Part shown: piece by piece, positions 26,601 to 38,770 of the stretch
Layout: every line of letters starts with the position of its first letter
Position numbering within the stretch: position 1 is the stretch's first letter
Origin: Crenothrix polyspora
GTDB taxonomy: Bacteria > Pseudomonadota > Gammaproteobacteria > Methylococcales > Methylomonadaceae
Length of the DNA stretch: 64,000 bases
Reading direction: 5' to 3'
NCBI RefSeq assembly: GCF_900163755.1
Contig: NZ_FUKI01000165.1
Location: 1 to 64,000 of the forward strand
The notes under the pieces: generated by a model
Seen by the model: the letters and a program-made list of their open reading frames with translations, nothing else
Databases searched by the model: none
What the model was told of the DNA's origin: nothing
Program-made: the position numbers and the translations under genes

Positions 26601-29600
26601 ATCAAGATGGTGCTGTGCCTGCAAAAATCAGCTATCCCTCCTAATATCAATTTCAACCGGCTTAACCCGCATATCAACCTGGACAACAGCCGCTTTCAAC
26701 TGCCCTTAACCAACCAACCGTGGGGCGTTGCACAAGGCCGACGTTATGGGGCCGTCAGCTCATTTGGCATAGGTGGCACTAACGGCCATGTCATTTTGGA
26801 AGAGGCTCCACAGCACACGTTGATAACATCGACGCTGGAGCGACCACTGCATGTTGTGGCGTTATCAGCTAAAACAGCCCCCGCCTTATCAGATATGGTG
26901 CAACATTATTGGGGGTATCTAGACACGTATCCTGATTGCATCTTGCCTGATGTAGCCTACAGCCTTAATACCGGTCGTAACCATTTTGGCTATCGCTTAG
27001 CCTTAATCGCGGATAGCACGACAACATTGATCGATCAACTACAATCACAGTTAGCCCCTGCAAACGCCTACACGCTGCTGCCCGTACCCAAAATAGCTTT
27101 TTTGTTTACCGGACAAGGTTCACAGTACTTTGGCATCGGTCGGGCATTGTACGGAACCCAACCCCGCTTTAAAGAAGCACTGGATCGCTGTGCTGAGCTA
27201 TTGCAGAACGAACTACAACACCCGTTACTGGAGGTTTTGTATGCCACTGATGAAACTGAATTAATTAACCAAACGGTTTATACACAACCTGCGCTGTTCG
27301 CTATCGAATACGCGCTGGCCAAATTATGGCAGTCTTTTGGTGTGCAGCCGGATTGGGTTATGGGGCACAGTGTCGGCGAATACGTCGCCGCTTGTGTCGC
27401 CGGGGTGTTCAGCCTTGAAGACGGCCTGCGCCTGATTGCCGCCCGTGGCCGATTAATGCAGGCGCTACCACAAAACGGATCAATGCTGGCGGTTATGGCT
27501 GATGAGGCAACGTTGGTCAAGATAATAGCGCCGTACAGTGTAAGCGTGGCCATTGCTGCCATCAACGGCTCACACAGTTTGGTTTTATCGGGTGAGCATC
27601 AGGTGTTGCAAACCCTAGCCGCCCACTTGCACAGCGATGGCGTAGACGTACGCCCGCTGACGGTCTCCCATGCTTTCCATTCACCGCTTATGGATCCCAT
27701 GCTGGCTGAATTTGAACGTGTCGCGCAAACCATAAGCTACCATCCGCCTAGTCTTAATCTAATTGGCAACATCACTGGACAACCGGTACAGCATGAGGTG
27801 TGCCAAGCCGATTACTGGGTACGCCATGTCCGTGATACCGTGCGCTTTGCCGATGGCATGGTAACGCTACAGCAACAAGGCTGTAATGTATTCATTGAGA
27901 TAGGGCCTAAACCTACCCTCATTACCATGGGGCAACACTGTATTTCTGTCAGGGATGGCCTTTGGTTATCAAGTTTACGGCCACAACAAGCCGATTGGCA
28001 CTCCATGCTGGGAAGCCTGGCGGCACTGTACGAACGCGGCCTGGATATTGATTGGGTCGGTTTTGACCAAAATTATGCCCGCCGTAAACTCGCCTTGCCG
28101 ACCTATACTTTTCAACGCCAAGCTTACTGGCTTAGCGGTTGCCCAGTGGTTGCCCAGAAACACAGCGCCGCCTTAAGGCCGTTGGTCAATAAAATAATGC
28201 GCTCCCCGCTCTTAAAAGACAGGCTGTTTGAAACAGAATTTAATATCACCTCATTACCTTTTTTAGCTGACCATCGGGTTTACGGTGAGTATGTCGTGCC
28301 AGGGGCGTGTTATATAGCCACTTTATTGAGCGGTATGGAGGTTATGGGACAAGCGTGCTGCCAATTGCAGGACATCCTGTTTCCAGCCGCTATGGTGTTA
28401 CAAGCCGATGAGTCGCGTACCGTCCAGGTTGTGCTAAGCCCCAAAGAATCGACATCGGGCGGTGAGGGGATTACGTCATTTCAGCTCATCAGTCTGGTTG
28501 AAGGCGATTACCTCTCCCGTCCCCAAACCCATATGTTAGGCCAACTGCATGGGCAACCTGCACAACCGGCAACAAAAGATACGCTGAGCCAATTAAAAGC
28601 CCGTTGCACAACAACGGTCGACCCAGAACGGTTTTATAGCGTTTCTGCCGCACAACAGATTGTATTTGGTCCTAGTTTCCGTTGGTTACAAGGTCTTTGG
28701 CAGGGTAGTGATGAAATTCTAGCACAGTTGCGTGTACCCGATGTGCTAGGCAATATTAACGGCTACGCCTTTCATCCGGCTTTACTGGATGCCTGTTTTC
28801 AGGTGGCAGCCTGCACCCTGTTAGATCAAGATGAGCAAGAGACGTGGCTGCCATTTTTGATCCGCAATATCCGTGTACATGCCCTAACAATGGGTGACAC
28901 AGTGTGGTGCCATGCCAAACAAACCGGTGAACATGTCTGGGATATCCAGCTGTTTAATGCACAAGGTGATGTGTTACTGGATATACTGGGATTTGAAGAG
29001 CGCCCCGTACCGAGTGAAGCCTTGTTGGCAAGGCCTGTGTGGAAAGACTGGCTCTACACAGTTGGCTGGCAGCCTCAAGCGATAACACAAAATATCCCCT
29101 CCCCGTTAACAGCGCATCAAGCGTGGCTGATTTTTGCTGATGACACCGGTGTTGGCTATCAGTTGGCAGGGCAATTAACCAGGCAGGGCTGTACGGTAAC
29201 CTTGGTGTTCCAAGGCCTAACCTATGCCAAAATCGATACCCATAGTTACTCTATTCGGAGTGAATCTGCGCAAGACTACCAGCAATTATTTGCCGCCCAA
29301 ACGGAAAAATTTGCTGTTATCCATTTATGGAATTTCCAAAGCCATAGCACTGGGGTCGAATCTGAATTCCTCAGCGCTGAAACAGACAGTATTTGCCATC
29401 AACTGTTGGTGTTGACACACGCCATGTCGGCTTGCCCTAAGGCGCGTTTAGGGCTGTGGCTGGTCACACACAACGCACAAGCCGTTATCGACAATGATCC
29501 GGTTAACGGTTTACTACAGAATACACTGTGGGGCATGGGTAAAGTGATCCACATGGAGCATCCTGAATTGCATTGCACCTTGGTGGATGTGGCCAGTGAT

Positions 29601-30980
29601 GACAGCACGCACCTTGCCGAACAGCTGGCCAATGAAATTAATGTAGGACAACAGGTTGGGATTGAAAAGGAAAACCAAGTGGCTTATCGTGGCCTGCACC
29701 GTTATGTTGCTCGCTTAGCACGCTATCAAGAACAAATCGATAATAAGACACCACCAGACTTATCAATCACAGGCAATGCCACCTATTTAATTACGGGCGG
29801 CACCGGTGGCTTGGGGCTTGAAGTAGCGCATTGGCTGGTAGAGCAAGGTGCTAGGCATGTCGTGCTGATGGCGCGGCACAGTGCGCATGCAGAAGCCAGG
29901 CAGTCTATTAAAAACCTGGAACGACTTGGGGCGACGATTACCGTGGCTTTGGCAGATATTGCCGACTTCAATCAAGCTGCACACGTTTTTGAAAACTTGG
30001 ATACGGACTATCCGCTCAAAGGCATTATCCATGCGGCGGGGGTTGTGGATGATGGTGTTATCCAACAGCAAACCCGCGACCGTTTTGCCAAGGTGTTGCG
30101 GCCTAAAATACAAGGGGCATGGAATCTTCATACTTTAAGCCAAGACGTGGCCTTAGATTTTTTTGTGCTGTTTTCATCATTGACATCAGTTATTGGCACG
30201 CCAGGGCAAGTCAATTATGCGGCGGCCAATGCCTTTCTGGATGGCTTGGCACATTACCGCCGAGCACAGGCATTGCCCGCCCTTAGCATCAACTGGGGCG
30301 GCTGGTCGCAGGTCGGTATGGCGGCACGTATGGAAGACATCGAGCGCCAGCGTTTATTTGCCCGTGGTGAAACATTAATTACCCCCGCACAAGGCATTGA
30401 GGTGCTGGCTGCCTTATTGGGGCAAACCAACCCACAAATTGGGGTGTTCCCTCTTCAATGGGAACGTTACTTTGACACCGACCACCGTCCAAGCCCATTT
30501 TTTAGCGCCGTCAGCATTGAGCCATTAACCCAGGACGAACCTCAGAAAACCACCAAAATCCGGTGGCTAGACACTTTAACCACCACGGCTAAAGACACGC
30601 AACAGACACTCTTAATTGAACACCTGCGTGGGATTATCGGCAAAATTCTACGCTTACCGACAAGCCAAAAAATAGAATTACGCCAAGGTTTACGGGATTT
30701 AGGGCTGGATTCGATTATGTCCATTGAAGTACGTGGCCGTTTGGAAATTGAACTGGAGTGCCCATTGCCTGCTACCTTGCTGTTTGACTACCCCACACTG
30801 GAAACCCTGGCTAATTATTTGGCCGCCTCCGTCCTCGGCCTAGCATTGGAAACAGCGTCTGTGCCAGCCATTGATGAGGCCGAGTTGCAAATGGACGATG
30901 ATCTTGCGGCCTTTTTGTCAGGTATCGACCAAACCTCAGATGCCGATATTCAGCAGCAATTAGCCCGTATGAAACGATGA
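23631..30980 (+). CDS. PKS1: AMP-ligase-ACP-KS-AT-DH-KR-ACP
   Basis: 2449 residues. An acid-CoA-ligase-like adenylation domain (about 1-510; [11 protein letters not shown] at 161-171, [16 protein letters not shown]) activates a carboxylic acid and loads ACP1 (Ser569, GFDSIRA). KS: Cys806, His941, His980. AT: Ser1247 in GHSVGEY, with HAFH predicting malonyl-CoA. DH: His1548 (HxxxGxxxxP) and Asp1720. KR: GGTGGLG, Tyr2196, and VDD suggesting a B-type alcohol. ACP2: Ser2361 (GLDSIMS). No ER or thioesterase. As a loading plus one extension module it would lengthen the starter by two carbons and leave an alkene. Starts 3 bp after the lyase stop, so translation is probably coupled. Confidence 0.92.
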   Translation: MLTQLLLRAAKATPNKAAVVQGKQRINYAGLHRLAGCGSVGLQRLGINRADCVAVALPNCPEFVISLFACARLGAVLLPLNPHYTQDEMQRFLVDANAKIIITDLARAALCQQIIAEMAWPVQLVVLGETLGSTLGFDDLVDNAEPPLPSGMITGNALYLYTSGSTSEYKRLCCTQENLYYEAHNFVETVGLGADDAILCTVPLYHSYGFGNGLLDAAYTGATLVLLEPVVDNGKIVDTPFVSRTARVLELIRQEAIRFFPGVPYQFAALAELPPERVVDLSGLKLCISSGDVLPQYTYTQFLKRFGIAIRSLYGSTEAGSICVNTDPTEHMVFGSLGLPLRNVAIQIRDEHGHIIQGDSEGAIWVKSPVIPPNGYDNRPELTTQVFRDGYYDTGDIGKQDARGHLIITGRKQTFVDVGGYKVDIGELEEVLHAHPKVREAAALGVEMVQGGQLIKAVIVAEDGCDQTDILAHCRQHLAAYKLPRLIEFRDRLPRSPLGKVLKKHLHSQPISLDVPPLSQALHAVAGVPKAQQIAVIADHLHEQVAATLHVDLTQISRSAAFQSLGFDSIRAAELQNRLVQLTGLALPITLLWNHPSIDELAVVVFERLSFDVASARVVEQTPLPVTKQATDEREAIAIIGMGCRFPGGVTTPEQFWQFLQDGGNGVTEIPKDRWDVEQYYDANPDTPGKSYSRWGGFLAGIDQFDPAFFAISPREAEQMDPRQRLLLETAWEALENAVLAPEKLAGSNTGVFIGHMVGDYHALLGKQLHLVDSYVSTGVLDSLLANRLSYTLNLQGPSLSVDTACSSALTALYLACQNLRQRECDLALVGGVNLMLSPEMQVIGAKAGILSPVGRCSTFSADADGFVRGEGCGVVVVKRLNDALRDNDPILAVVRGAAINQDGRTNGIAAPNGFSQQRVIQQALNAAQLEAAQITFIETHGTGTLVGDPIEVEALAEIYGLASPQGACYLGAVKTNIGHLEGAAGIAGLIKMVLCLQKSAIPPNINFNRLNPHINLDNSRFQLPLTNQPWGVAQGRRYGAVSSFGIGGTNGHVILEEAPQHTLITSTLERPLHVVALSAKTAPALSDMVQHYWGYLDTYPDCILPDVAYSLNTGRNHFGYRLALIADSTTTLIDQLQSQLAPANAYTLLPVPKIAFLFTGQGSQYFGIGRALYGTQPRFKEALDRCAELLQNELQHPLLEVLYATDETELINQTVYTQPALFAIEYALAKLWQSFGVQPDWVMGHSVGEYVAACVAGVFSLEDGLRLIAARGRLMQALPQNGSMLAVMADEATLVKIIAPYSVSVAIAAINGSHSLVLSGEHQVLQTLAAHLHSDGVDVRPLTVSHAFHSPLMDPMLAEFERVAQTISYHPPSLNLIGNITGQPVQHEVCQADYWVRHVRDTVRFADGMVTLQQQGCNVFIEIGPKPTLITMGQHCISVRDGLWLSSLRPQQADWHSMLGSLAALYERGLDIDWVGFDQNYARRKLALPTYTFQRQAYWLSGCPVVAQKHSAALRPLVNKIMRSPLLKDRLFETEFNITSLPFLADHRVYGEYVVPGACYIATLLSGMEVMGQACCQLQDILFPAAMVLQADESRTVQVVLSPKESTSGGEGITSFQLISLVEGDYLSRPQTHMLGQLHGQPAQPATKDTLSQLKARCTTTVDPERFYSVSAAQQIVFGPSFRWLQGLWQGSDEILAQLRVPDVLGNINGYAFHPALLDACFQVAACTLLDQDEQETWLPFLIRNIRVHALTMGDTVWCHAKQTGEHVWDIQLFNAQGDVLLDILGFEERPVPSEALLARPVWKDWLYTVGWQPQAITQNIPSPLTAHQAWLIFADDTGVGYQLAGQLTRQGCTVTLVFQGLTYAKIDTHSYSIRSESAQDYQQLFAAQTEKFAVIHLWNFQSHSTGVESEFLSAETDSICHQLLVLTHAMSACPKARLGLWLVTHNAQAVIDNDPVNGLLQNTLWGMGKVIHMEHPELHCTLVDVASDDSTHLAEQLANEINVGQQVGIEKENQVAYRGLHRYVARLARYQEQIDNKTPPDLSITGNATYLITGGTGGLGLEVAHWLVEQGARHVVLMARHSAHAEARQSIKNLERLGATITVALADIADFNQAAHVFENLDTDYPLKGIIHAAGVVDDGVIQQQTRDRFAKVLRPKIQGAWNLHTLSQDVALDFFVLFSSLTSVIGTPGQVNYAAANAFLDGLAHYRRAQALPALSINWGGWSQVGMAARMEDIERQRLFARGETLITPAQGIEVLAALLGQTNPQIGVFPLQWERYFDTDHRPSPFFSAVSIEPLTQDEPQKTTKIRWLDTLTTTAKDTQQTLLIEHLRGIIGKILRLPTSQKIELRQGLRDLGLDSIMSIEVRGRLEIELECPLPATLLFDYPTLETLANYLAASVLGLALETASVPAIDEAELQMDDDLAAFLSGIDQTSDADIQQQLARMKR

Positions 30981-30996
30981 AAGGAGAAATAATTTA

Positions 30997-33900
30997 ATGA
31001 ATGCCCTAGTTCAGCAAATATCGCAGATGTCGCCGCTAAAAGTAGCCTTGGCGACACAGCAATTGGCTTCCAAAATGGCGTTGGTCAATGCAGAGCCCAT
31101 TGCTGTGATTGGCATGGGTTGCCGCTTTCCAGGCGGCGCTAATAACCCTGAGCTGTATTGGCAGCTCTTAAAGGAAGGCAAAGATGCGGTGGTGGAAATG
31201 CCTGCTGACCGCTGGGACATAAAGGCCTATTACGATGCCGATCCAGAAGCGCCCGGTAAAATGTCCGTCCGCCACGGGGGGTTTTTAGATCACGTTGATA
31301 CATTTGATGCCCAATTTTTTGGTATTTCACCCCGCGAAGCCGCTGTGCTTGATCCCCAGCAACGCTTGTTGCTGGAAGTCAGTTGGGAAGCCTTAGAAAA
31401 TGCCCGAATTTTACCGTCGACATTGCACAATAGCCCTACGGGGGTTTATGTCGGCATCACCACCAGCGAATACGAAAAACTCTGCCTGCAATCTGACATT
31501 TCCCTGCAAACCGATAACACCCATGTTGCCTACATGGGCACAGGCAATGACACCTGTGCGGCGGCCGGTCGGTTGTCGTATTCACTAGGACTGACAGGGC
31601 CTAGCATGTCGGTCAATACCGCGTGTTCATCTTCGTTGGTGGCAACGCATTTGGCGTGTGAAAGCCTGCGGCATCGAACCAGCAACCTGGCATTGGCAGG
31701 TGGGGTGAATTTAACGCTGATCCCTGATATTTATGTGGTGTTTTCCAAGGCCGGTATGTTATCACCCGATGGCCGCTGCAAAAGTTTTGATGCCGATGCC
31801 AATGGCTATGTACGCGGCGAAGGCTGTGGCATCTTGGTGCTTAAGCGCCTGTCCGATGCAGTAGCCGACGGCGACAACGTCTTGGCTGTCATCCGAGGTT
31901 CAGCGGTCAACCAGGATGGCCGCAGCAGTGGCCTTACCGTGCCCAATGGCCCATCTCAACAGGCCGTTATCAAGCAAGCTTTGGATAACAGTGGTATTAA
32001 GCCCAGCCAAGTCAGTTATATTGAGGCGCATGGTACGGGCACGTCGTTAGGCGACCCTATTGAAGTGGGAGCTTTGGGTGCGGTGTTTCGTGAAGGGCGC
32101 GAACACCCGCTGTTGTTAGGCTCTGCAAAAACCAATATTGGCCATCTGGAATCCGGTGCAGGGGCGGCAGGGTTGATCAAAACCATCCTGGCACTTCAAC
32201 ACGGCGAAATCCCCCCTAACCTGCATTTTAACACCCCCAGCCCGCATATTGCCTGGGACAGTTTACCTATTAAGGTAGTCACTGAGCTGACACCGTGGCC
32301 AACAGAGCGCCGTATCGCCGGTGTCAGCTCATTTGGCTACAGCGGCACCAACGCGCATTTTGTCCTGGAGGCGGCACCAGATTTACAGCAAACACCCGAA
32401 AGTACAATGGACAGACCGAGACATCTGTTGACTTTAACGGCAAGGACAAAAGAAGCCTTGTTTGCACAGGCGCTTAATTACGGCCATTTTCTGCAATCAG
32501 AAAACAGCACGCCTTTGGCGGACATCTGCTGGACAGCCAATACCCGCCGCACCGCATTTTCGCACCGGCTTGCCGTGGCGGCGGATACTCAAGAATTATT
32601 AAGCGAGCAATTGTCGGCATTTGCAAAAGGCTCGACATCCACGGTAGTTTCTAATTCTGGCACAGACAGCCATTTAGAAAAAGTGGCTTTTTTATTTACC
32701 GGACAAGGGTCACAATACACCGGTATGGGGCGTGAGCTGTACGACAGCCAGCCCACTTTTCGCAAAGCTTTAGACCGCTGTGATGCGCTGTTAAAACCCC
32801 ATCTTGAACACCGTTTATTGGATATCCTCTACCCAGACCGACCATCATCGTCTGCTGCACCGGAATTGATTAACGAGACCGCCTATACGCAGCCCGCACT
32901 GTTTGCACTGGAATACGCTTTGGCCAGTCTCTGGCAATCCTGGGGAGTGCAACCGGATGTCATGATCGGTCACAGTGTCGGCGAATATAGCGCCGCCTGT
33001 ATTGCAGGGATTTTTAGCCTGGAAGATGGTTTACGCCTGATTGCCGCTCGTGGCCGCTTGATGCAGGCCTTGCCGCATAATGGCGGCATGATGGCCATCC
33101 GCGCTGATGAAGCCCGTGTGGCGGAATTGATAAAACCTTATTCTGAGACCGTTTCATTGGCCACCATCAATGGCCCACAAAGTGTCGTCATCGCTGGTGA
33201 AATACACGCCTTGCAGGCCATTGCTGAACAGTTTTCCGCCCAAGGTGTAGAAACACGCCCGCTCACCGTGTCCCATGCTTTTCATTCCCCGTTAATGGAT
33301 CCCATGCTCGCCGAGTTTGAGGCCATAGCCGCCACCGTGAGCTACCATCCGCCCCAGATTGGCATCGTCTCCAATGTGACTGGGCAATTGGTCACACAGG
33401 ATATGTGCCACGCCAGCTATTGGGTACAGCATATCCGTGATGCGGTGCGTTTTAATGCCGGCATGGAGACACTTGAGGCAATAGGCAGTACCATTTTCTT
33501 GGAGATAGGTCCCCAGCCCACTTTGCTGGGTATGGGCAGGCAATGCGTAACAACGGACAGTGCAGTGTGGCTACCCAGTTTACGATCAAACCGCGCTGAT
33601 TGGCAGCAGATGCTGGACAGCCTTGGTGAGCTGTTTGTTCGTGGCATTGCCATCGATTGGCAGGGGTTTGATAGCGACTATGTGCGCCATAGTGTCAATC
33701 TGCCGACTTACCCGTTCCAGCGTCAACGCCATTGGTTACCAACACCTGCCACAAAAAAAGCCAGTGCAGGCCAATTACGGCCTTTGGTCGATAAACTGGT
33801 GCAGTCATCACTGATTAAAGAAACCCTGCTGGAAACTGAGTTCAGTACCGTAGCACTGCCTTTTCTGGCTGACCACCGTGTCTTTGATGAAGTGGTTGTG

Positions 33901-36900
33901 CCTGGAGCTTCGCATATTGCCATGCTCCTCAGCGGGGCGGAGCTTATGGGCTTGTCCGCTTGCCAACTGGAAGACGTGGTTTTCCCAGCACCGTTAATCT
34001 TGCCAGAAGCGCAAGCACGGACGGTACAGGTCGTTTTGTCACCGGAAGGTAATGTTCAAGACAGCCAAGATCGTGCTTACACTTTCCAGCTTATCAGTAC
34101 GGCAGATGGCGACAGCATCACTCATGCAACAGGGCATCTGACAGCATTATTATCCGCTGATCGTGCCACTGTGGCGCTCGCCACACTACAGGCGCGTTGC
34201 CAAGACAGCATAAGCCCTGAAAGCCTGTACCAAACGGCGGCTGAGCAATACATTGTTTTTGGCCCCAGCTTCCGTTGGCTATCGGGGTTGTGGCGTGGTG
34301 ATGGCGAAGCACTGGCACAATTAACATTGCCTGAAGCTATCGGCAACCTGGAAGGCTATTGCCTGCACCCAGGCTTACTGGATGCCTGTTTTCAGGCGGC
34401 TGGCGTAACGCTGGATGACAGTGCTTCTTCGGATACCTTGTTGCCTTTCATGCTCAATAGCCTGACACTCTATGCCATCCCCAAAGGTACTCTCTGGTGG
34501 TGCCACGTTGTACAGGTGGGCAAATACAGTTGGGACATTAACTTGACCGATGCGTCTGGACAGGCATTGATGGCCATCAAAGGTTTTGAAATGCGCAAAG
34601 CCCCGCGTGATGCCCTGTTGCGTAGGCAACAGGCCGATTGGCTGTATGAGTTGGCATGGCAGCCTAAACCTTTGACGGAACAAAGCGTTACTGATGCCTC
34701 TGGCCGCTGGCTTATTTTCACTGATACGGATGGCCTGGGTGACAGACTGGCCGAACAATTACGCGACAATTGGCAATCGTGTGTCTTGGTCAATGCCGGT
34801 GAGACTTACACAACATCAGCCCCCCCACAAACTTTGGCTGATGTCCATACGTTTGTCATTAACCCCACTGTAGCGCTGGACTTTCAACGTCTGCTGAATG
34901 ATGCTTTTATCAGTACAGGCACGGCCTGCCGTGGCATTATTTACCTGTGGAGCACCGTTGTCCAGCAACAGGCCAGTGATATAACTAACATCGCGCAACG
35001 GTTGAGCGTAGGGGTGTTGCATTTGGTGCAAGCCGTACGTAGCCTCAATGTCGATACAAAACTCTGGTTTGTCACCCGTGGCGGCCAAGCTGTCGGTGGG
35101 GAATCATCCTTGCAGCCCGCGCAAGCCGCCGTGTGGGGATTGGGTCGCAGCCTGGCGATTGAGCAAGCTGAATTAAGTTGTGTGTGCCTGGATTTACCCC
35201 CTGAGCAAACGCTAACCTCTACGCTAACTTCTATTGCTGCTCTCATGGCTGAACTTAGCGCTAACGATGGCGAAGACCAAATCGCCTGGCGTGCCGGTAC
35301 ACGTTATGTGGCGCGCCTGCATAAACACCAGCCCCCTACCCCGCAAAGCCTGGAACAACCGGATACGCCATTCCGTGTGCAATTGGCAGCCTACGGGTCG
35401 CCGGATGAATTGCACCTTGTCCCCATCACCCGCCGCGAGCCTGCATTGCATGAGGTTGAAATAGCCGTCAAGGCCAGTGCATTGAACTTCCGTGATGTGC
35501 TTAATTCTTTAGGTATGCTGAAAGACTACTATGCCGATGTATTGGGCATTAATCGCGCCGAAGATGTGCCGTTGGGTTTCGAATGTGCTGGCCGCATTGT
35601 GGCTATCGGCACACAGGTAACGGGTTTTAAGGTAGGTGATGAAGTCGTTGCCGCAACCGAAGGCAGCTTTGCCAGTTTCGTCACCGTTGATGCCGCCTTG
35701 ATTGCCCATAAACCCTCCATAATTAGCTTGGAAGCTGCGGCGGGTGTGCCCACCGCATTTTTGACCGCATACTATGGCTTACAGGCATTGGCTCAGCTTA
35801 AGCCTGGGGAACGGGTATTAATTCATGCCGCTTCCGGCGGTGTAGGCCAGGCGGCGGTGCAATTGGCAAAGTCACTGGGTGCCATTGTGTTTGCCACCGC
35901 AAGCCCCAGCAAATGGGCCGCCTTAAAAGCTCAGGGTATACCTTACGTCATGAATTCGCGCAGCCTGGATTTTGCTGAAGAGATACGGCAACTTACCCAG
36001 GGTGAAGGCGTACATGTCGTACTGAACAGCTTAAACGGTGATTTTATCACCAAAAGCTTCGAGGTGTTGGCGCACAATGGCCGCTTTGTCGAGATTGGTA
36101 AAATTGGTGTTTGGGCAGCGGAAAAAGTGGCTGACCTGCGACCCGATGCACAGTATTATCCGTTTGATTTAGGTGAGGTTACCACAGCCGACCCCAGTCT
36201 GATGACCACTATGCTGGCTGAGGTCATGCACGGCTTTGAAACAGGCACTTTAGTCCCGTTACCACACACGGTTTTCCCTGTCACCGAGGTGGCCGATGCT
36301 TACCGCTATATGCAGCAAACCAAGCATATCGGTAAAGTCGTGTTAAGCTTTGAAACAGCATCGGCTACCGCCATTCACCCAGAGGCCAGCTATATTATTA
36401 CCGGTGGCCTAGGTGGCTTGGGACTAAAGGTTGCCCAATACCTTGCAGGGCAAGGGGCACGCCACCTTGTTTTGGCCAGCCGCACTGGCGCAACCTCGCC
36501 ATCAGCACAAAGCGTACTACAGGAACTGGCTGAGCTAGGCGTGTCCGTCTCTGTTGTTAAGGCCGATGTTGCACAGGCAGATGATGTCAGCCACCTGTTG
36601 GCGACGGCACAGGCACACGCTCCGTTGAGGGGGATTATCCATGCGGCAGGCCTTATTGATGATGCGTCCGTACTCCAGCAAACACCGGAACGTTTTGCCA
36701 GCGTTATGGCGCCTAAAGTACAAGGCACTTGGCTGTTGCACACCCAAACGCAACATCTGCCCTTGGATTTCTTTATTTGTTTCTCCTCCATTGCCTCGTT
36801 GATGGGTTCACCAGGGCAAACCAATTATGCGGCGGCCAATGCGGTTGTTGACCTGCTGATGCACCAGCGCCGCACCTTAGGTTTGCCTGCGATGAGCATT

Positions 36901-38736
36901 AACTGGGGGCCGTGGGCAGAAACCGGTATGGCCGCCCATTTATCCTTTGACGATGAGGGGTTGGACAAAATTGCCCCCGATGCCGGTATCCAGGTGCTAG
37001 CCGATTTAATGCAGCGCCCTATGCAGCAAAGCCCCGTGCAAGTCGGCGTGTTCCCGATGAACTGGTCGGTGTTTATGCAGCAATTTTCGCAGGACAAGCT
37101 ACCACCGTTTGTCAGCCAGATGCAGCGCAAACAAGTGCAACACAGCAAACCGGCTGTGGGTTCTGATGTCTTGCAACAATTGCAAAATACACCGGTTGCG
37201 GGTCGCTTAGGCTTGTTGGTTACCTATATTGGTGAACAACTTAACCAGGTACTGGGTCTGCCTAGTTCACAGGCCTTATCGTCCGAGCAACGCTGGAACG
37301 AGTTAGGTTTGGATTCGCTGATGACGGTTGAGCTTAAAAACCGCCTGAACCGCGCCTTAAGCGTTTCCATCCCGCTGGAAACCATCATGCAGGAGGCGAC
37401 GACCCAGTTGTTGGCCAACATGATTTTCGATCGTCTGGACGACATCAAGCCACCCACAAAAAATCAAAGCGATACGCCGGTAGCGGGTGAAGATGGCTAT
37501 GCTAAAAATGCAGCCTCTTTAGATGCCGAGGTGGCAACCTTGCGGCTAGTGCCACAAACCTATGTGACGGCGACCGAGCAGCGTGACAGGCAAGTGTTCA
37601 TTGATGGCCAGTGGCGCTGTGATTTTGCCTCCTGTAATTATCTTGGCCTGGATTTGCACCCTGAGGTGATCAGTTCCATTCCGGCCGCCGTAGCGCAATG
37701 GGGTGTCCACCCTAGCTGGACACGCGCCGTGGCCTCTCCTGTGCTGTATAGCGATCTTGAACAAGGGCTGTCCGAACTGCTGGATGCGCCCAATACCCTG
37801 ATTTTCCCCTCGGTACACTTGTTGCACTTTGGCGTGTTGCCGCTGCTGGCAGGTTTTAACGGTGTTATTTTCAAGGACAACGCTGCGCACCATTCCATTT
37901 ACGAAGCCTGTTTAAGGGCGCAGGCCGATGGTACGCAGTGGGTGGAGTTTGGCCATAACGACCTTGCCGATCTGGAAAAAAAATTGGCGCGTTACCGGCT
38001 AGAACAAAGCAAGATCATTGCCATCGATGGCGTGTATTCCATGTCTGGCGGCTTTCCACAGCTACGGGAAATGGCACAGCTGGCCAAGCAATACAATGCA
38101 GTCATCTATATTGATGACGCACACGGCCTGGGGGTGATTGGTGAAAACCCCGATGCCGCCATGCCTTATGGCTATGGTGGCCGTGGCATCGTCAAATACT
38201 TTGGTCTGGATTACGTTGAAGACCGCATTATTTATGTGGCCGCGCTGTCCAAATCGTTTTCATCGTATGCGGCGGTCATCACCTGTTTTGACGATGCCAT
38301 GAAAGCCCGTTTGGGGCTTGCCAGCACTTTCGTGTTTTCTGGGCCATCGCCGGTGGCAAGCCTTGCCAGTGCGATTGCAGGGCTTAAGGTCAACCGGGTG
38401 GAAGGCGACCAAAAACGTCGGCACATTTACCAATTGACCCATAAGCTGGTCGCGGCCGCCAAAGCCATTGGTTATGAAGTTGATAACGAAAACGATTTTC
38501 CGATCGTCAGTATTGTCATCGGCAATGTTGAGCAAGTAACTGAAGCGTGCAAGCTGTTATGGCAATACAAGCTATTGATTACACCGGCGGTGTATCCCGT
38601 TGTCCCCCTGCATCGTAACCTGGCGCGTTTCTCAATCACCGCGTCAAACACCGACGCTGAAATTGACCAGGCCATCAAAGGCCTGCAAGCCGTATGGGAC
38701 ATGATACACGCAACAACCAGTGGGCAGGTGGGATGA
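30997..38736 (+). CDS. PKS2: KS-AT-DH-ER-KR-ACP with terminal alpha-oxoamine synthase
   Basis: 2579 residues. KS: Cys210, His345, His383. AT: Ser660 with HAFH, so malonyl. DH: His960 and Asp1129, although the motif reads HxxxDxxxxP. ER: about 1450-1775 with the NADPH loop [25 protein letters not shown], Tyr1944, IDD. ACP: Ser2107 (GLDSLMT). The last ~390 residues form an alpha-oxoamine synthase with [10 protein letters not shown] and PLP Lys2419 (ALSKSFSSY). This domain condenses the acyl chain with an amino acid, losing CO2 and releasing an alpha-amino ketone. One fully reducing extension is predicted. Strong AAAGGAGA site before ATG 30997. No thioesterase is present, consistent with PLP-based release. 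Confidence 0.93.
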   Translation: MNALVQQISQMSPLKVALATQQLASKMALVNAEPIAVIGMGCRFPGGANNPELYWQLLKEGKDAVVEMPADRWDIKAYYDADPEAPGKMSVRHGGFLDHVDTFDAQFFGISPREAAVLDPQQRLLLEVSWEALENARILPSTLHNSPTGVYVGITTSEYEKLCLQSDISLQTDNTHVAYMGTGNDTCAAAGRLSYSLGLTGPSMSVNTACSSSLVATHLACESLRHRTSNLALAGGVNLTLIPDIYVVFSKAGMLSPDGRCKSFDADANGYVRGEGCGILVLKRLSDAVADGDNVLAVIRGSAVNQDGRSSGLTVPNGPSQQAVIKQALDNSGIKPSQVSYIEAHGTGTSLGDPIEVGALGAVFREGREHPLLLGSAKTNIGHLESGAGAAGLIKTILALQHGEIPPNLHFNTPSPHIAWDSLPIKVVTELTPWPTERRIAGVSSFGYSGTNAHFVLEAAPDLQQTPESTMDRPRHLLTLTARTKEALFAQALNYGHFLQSENSTPLADICWTANTRRTAFSHRLAVAADTQELLSEQLSAFAKGSTSTVVSNSGTDSHLEKVAFLFTGQGSQYTGMGRELYDSQPTFRKALDRCDALLKPHLEHRLLDILYPDRPSSSAAPELINETAYTQPALFALEYALASLWQSWGVQPDVMIGHSVGEYSAACIAGIFSLEDGLRLIAARGRLMQALPHNGGMMAIRADEARVAELIKPYSETVSLATINGPQSVVIAGEIHALQAIAEQFSAQGVETRPLTVSHAFHSPLMDPMLAEFEAIAATVSYHPPQIGIVSNVTGQLVTQDMCHASYWVQHIRDAVRFNAGMETLEAIGSTIFLEIGPQPTLLGMGRQCVTTDSAVWLPSLRSNRADWQQMLDSLGELFVRGIAIDWQGFDSDYVRHSVNLPTYPFQRQRHWLPTPATKKASAGQLRPLVDKLVQSSLIKETLLETEFSTVALPFLADHRVFDEVVVPGASHIAMLLSGAELMGLSACQLEDVVFPAPLILPEAQARTVQVVLSPEGNVQDSQDRAYTFQLISTADGDSITHATGHLTALLSADRATVALATLQARCQDSISPESLYQTAAEQYIVFGPSFRWLSGLWRGDGEALAQLTLPEAIGNLEGYCLHPGLLDACFQAAGVTLDDSASSDTLLPFMLNSLTLYAIPKGTLWWCHVVQVGKYSWDINLTDASGQALMAIKGFEMRKAPRDALLRRQQADWLYELAWQPKPLTEQSVTDASGRWLIFTDTDGLGDRLAEQLRDNWQSCVLVNAGETYTTSAPPQTLADVHTFVINPTVALDFQRLLNDAFISTGTACRGIIYLWSTVVQQQASDITNIAQRLSVGVLHLVQAVRSLNVDTKLWFVTRGGQAVGGESSLQPAQAAVWGLGRSLAIEQAELSCVCLDLPPEQTLTSTLTSIAALMAELSANDGEDQIAWRAGTRYVARLHKHQPPTPQSLEQPDTPFRVQLAAYGSPDELHLVPITRREPALHEVEIAVKASALNFRDVLNSLGMLKDYYADVLGINRAEDVPLGFECAGRIVAIGTQVTGFKVGDEVVAATEGSFASFVTVDAALIAHKPSIISLEAAAGVPTAFLTAYYGLQALAQLKPGERVLIHAASGGVGQAAVQLAKSLGAIVFATASPSKWAALKAQGIPYVMNSRSLDFAEEIRQLTQGEGVHVVLNSLNGDFITKSFEVLAHNGRFVEIGKIGVWAAEKVADLRPDAQYYPFDLGEVTTADPSLMTTMLAEVMHGFETGTLVPLPHTVFPVTEVADAYRYMQQTKHIGKVVLSFETASATAIHPEASYIITGGLGGLGLKVAQYLAGQGARHLVLASRTGATSPSAQSVLQELAELGVSVSVVKADVAQADDVSHLLATAQAHAPLRGIIHAAGLIDDASVLQQTPERFASVMAPKVQGTWLLHTQTQHLPLDFFICFSSIASLMGSPGQTNYAAANAVVDLLMHQRRTLGLPAMSINWGPWAETGMAAHLSFDDEGLDKIAPDAGIQVLADLMQRPMQQSPVQVGVFPMNWSVFMQQFSQDKLPPFVSQMQRKQVQHSKPAVGSDVLQQLQNTPVAGRLGLLVTYIGEQLNQVLGLPSSQALSSEQRWNELGLDSLMTVELKNRLNRALSVSIPLETIMQEATTQLLANMIFDRLDDIKPPTKNQSDTPVAGEDGYAKNAASLDAEVATLRLVPQTYVTATEQRDRQVFIDGQWRCDFASCNYLGLDLHPEVISSIPAAVAQWGVHPSWTRAVASPVLYSDLEQGLSELLDAPNTLIFPSVHLLHFGVLPLLAGFNGVIFKDNAAHHSIYEACLRAQADGTQWVEFGHNDLADLEKKLARYRLEQSKIIAIDGVYSMSGGFPQLREMAQLAKQYNAVIYIDDAHGLGVIGENPDAAMPYGYGGRGIVKYFGLDYVEDRIIYVAALSKSFSSYAAVITCFDDAMKARLGLASTFVFSGPSPVASLASAIAGLKVNRVEGDQKRRHIYQLTHKLVAAAKAIGYEVDNENDFPIVSIVIGNVEQVTEACKLLWQYKLLITPAVYPVVPLHRNLARFSITASNTDAEIDQAIKGLQAVWDMIHATTSGQVG

Positions 38737-38770
38737 TGCGTGTTATCAACTTTGCCTGGGTGCGACCATA

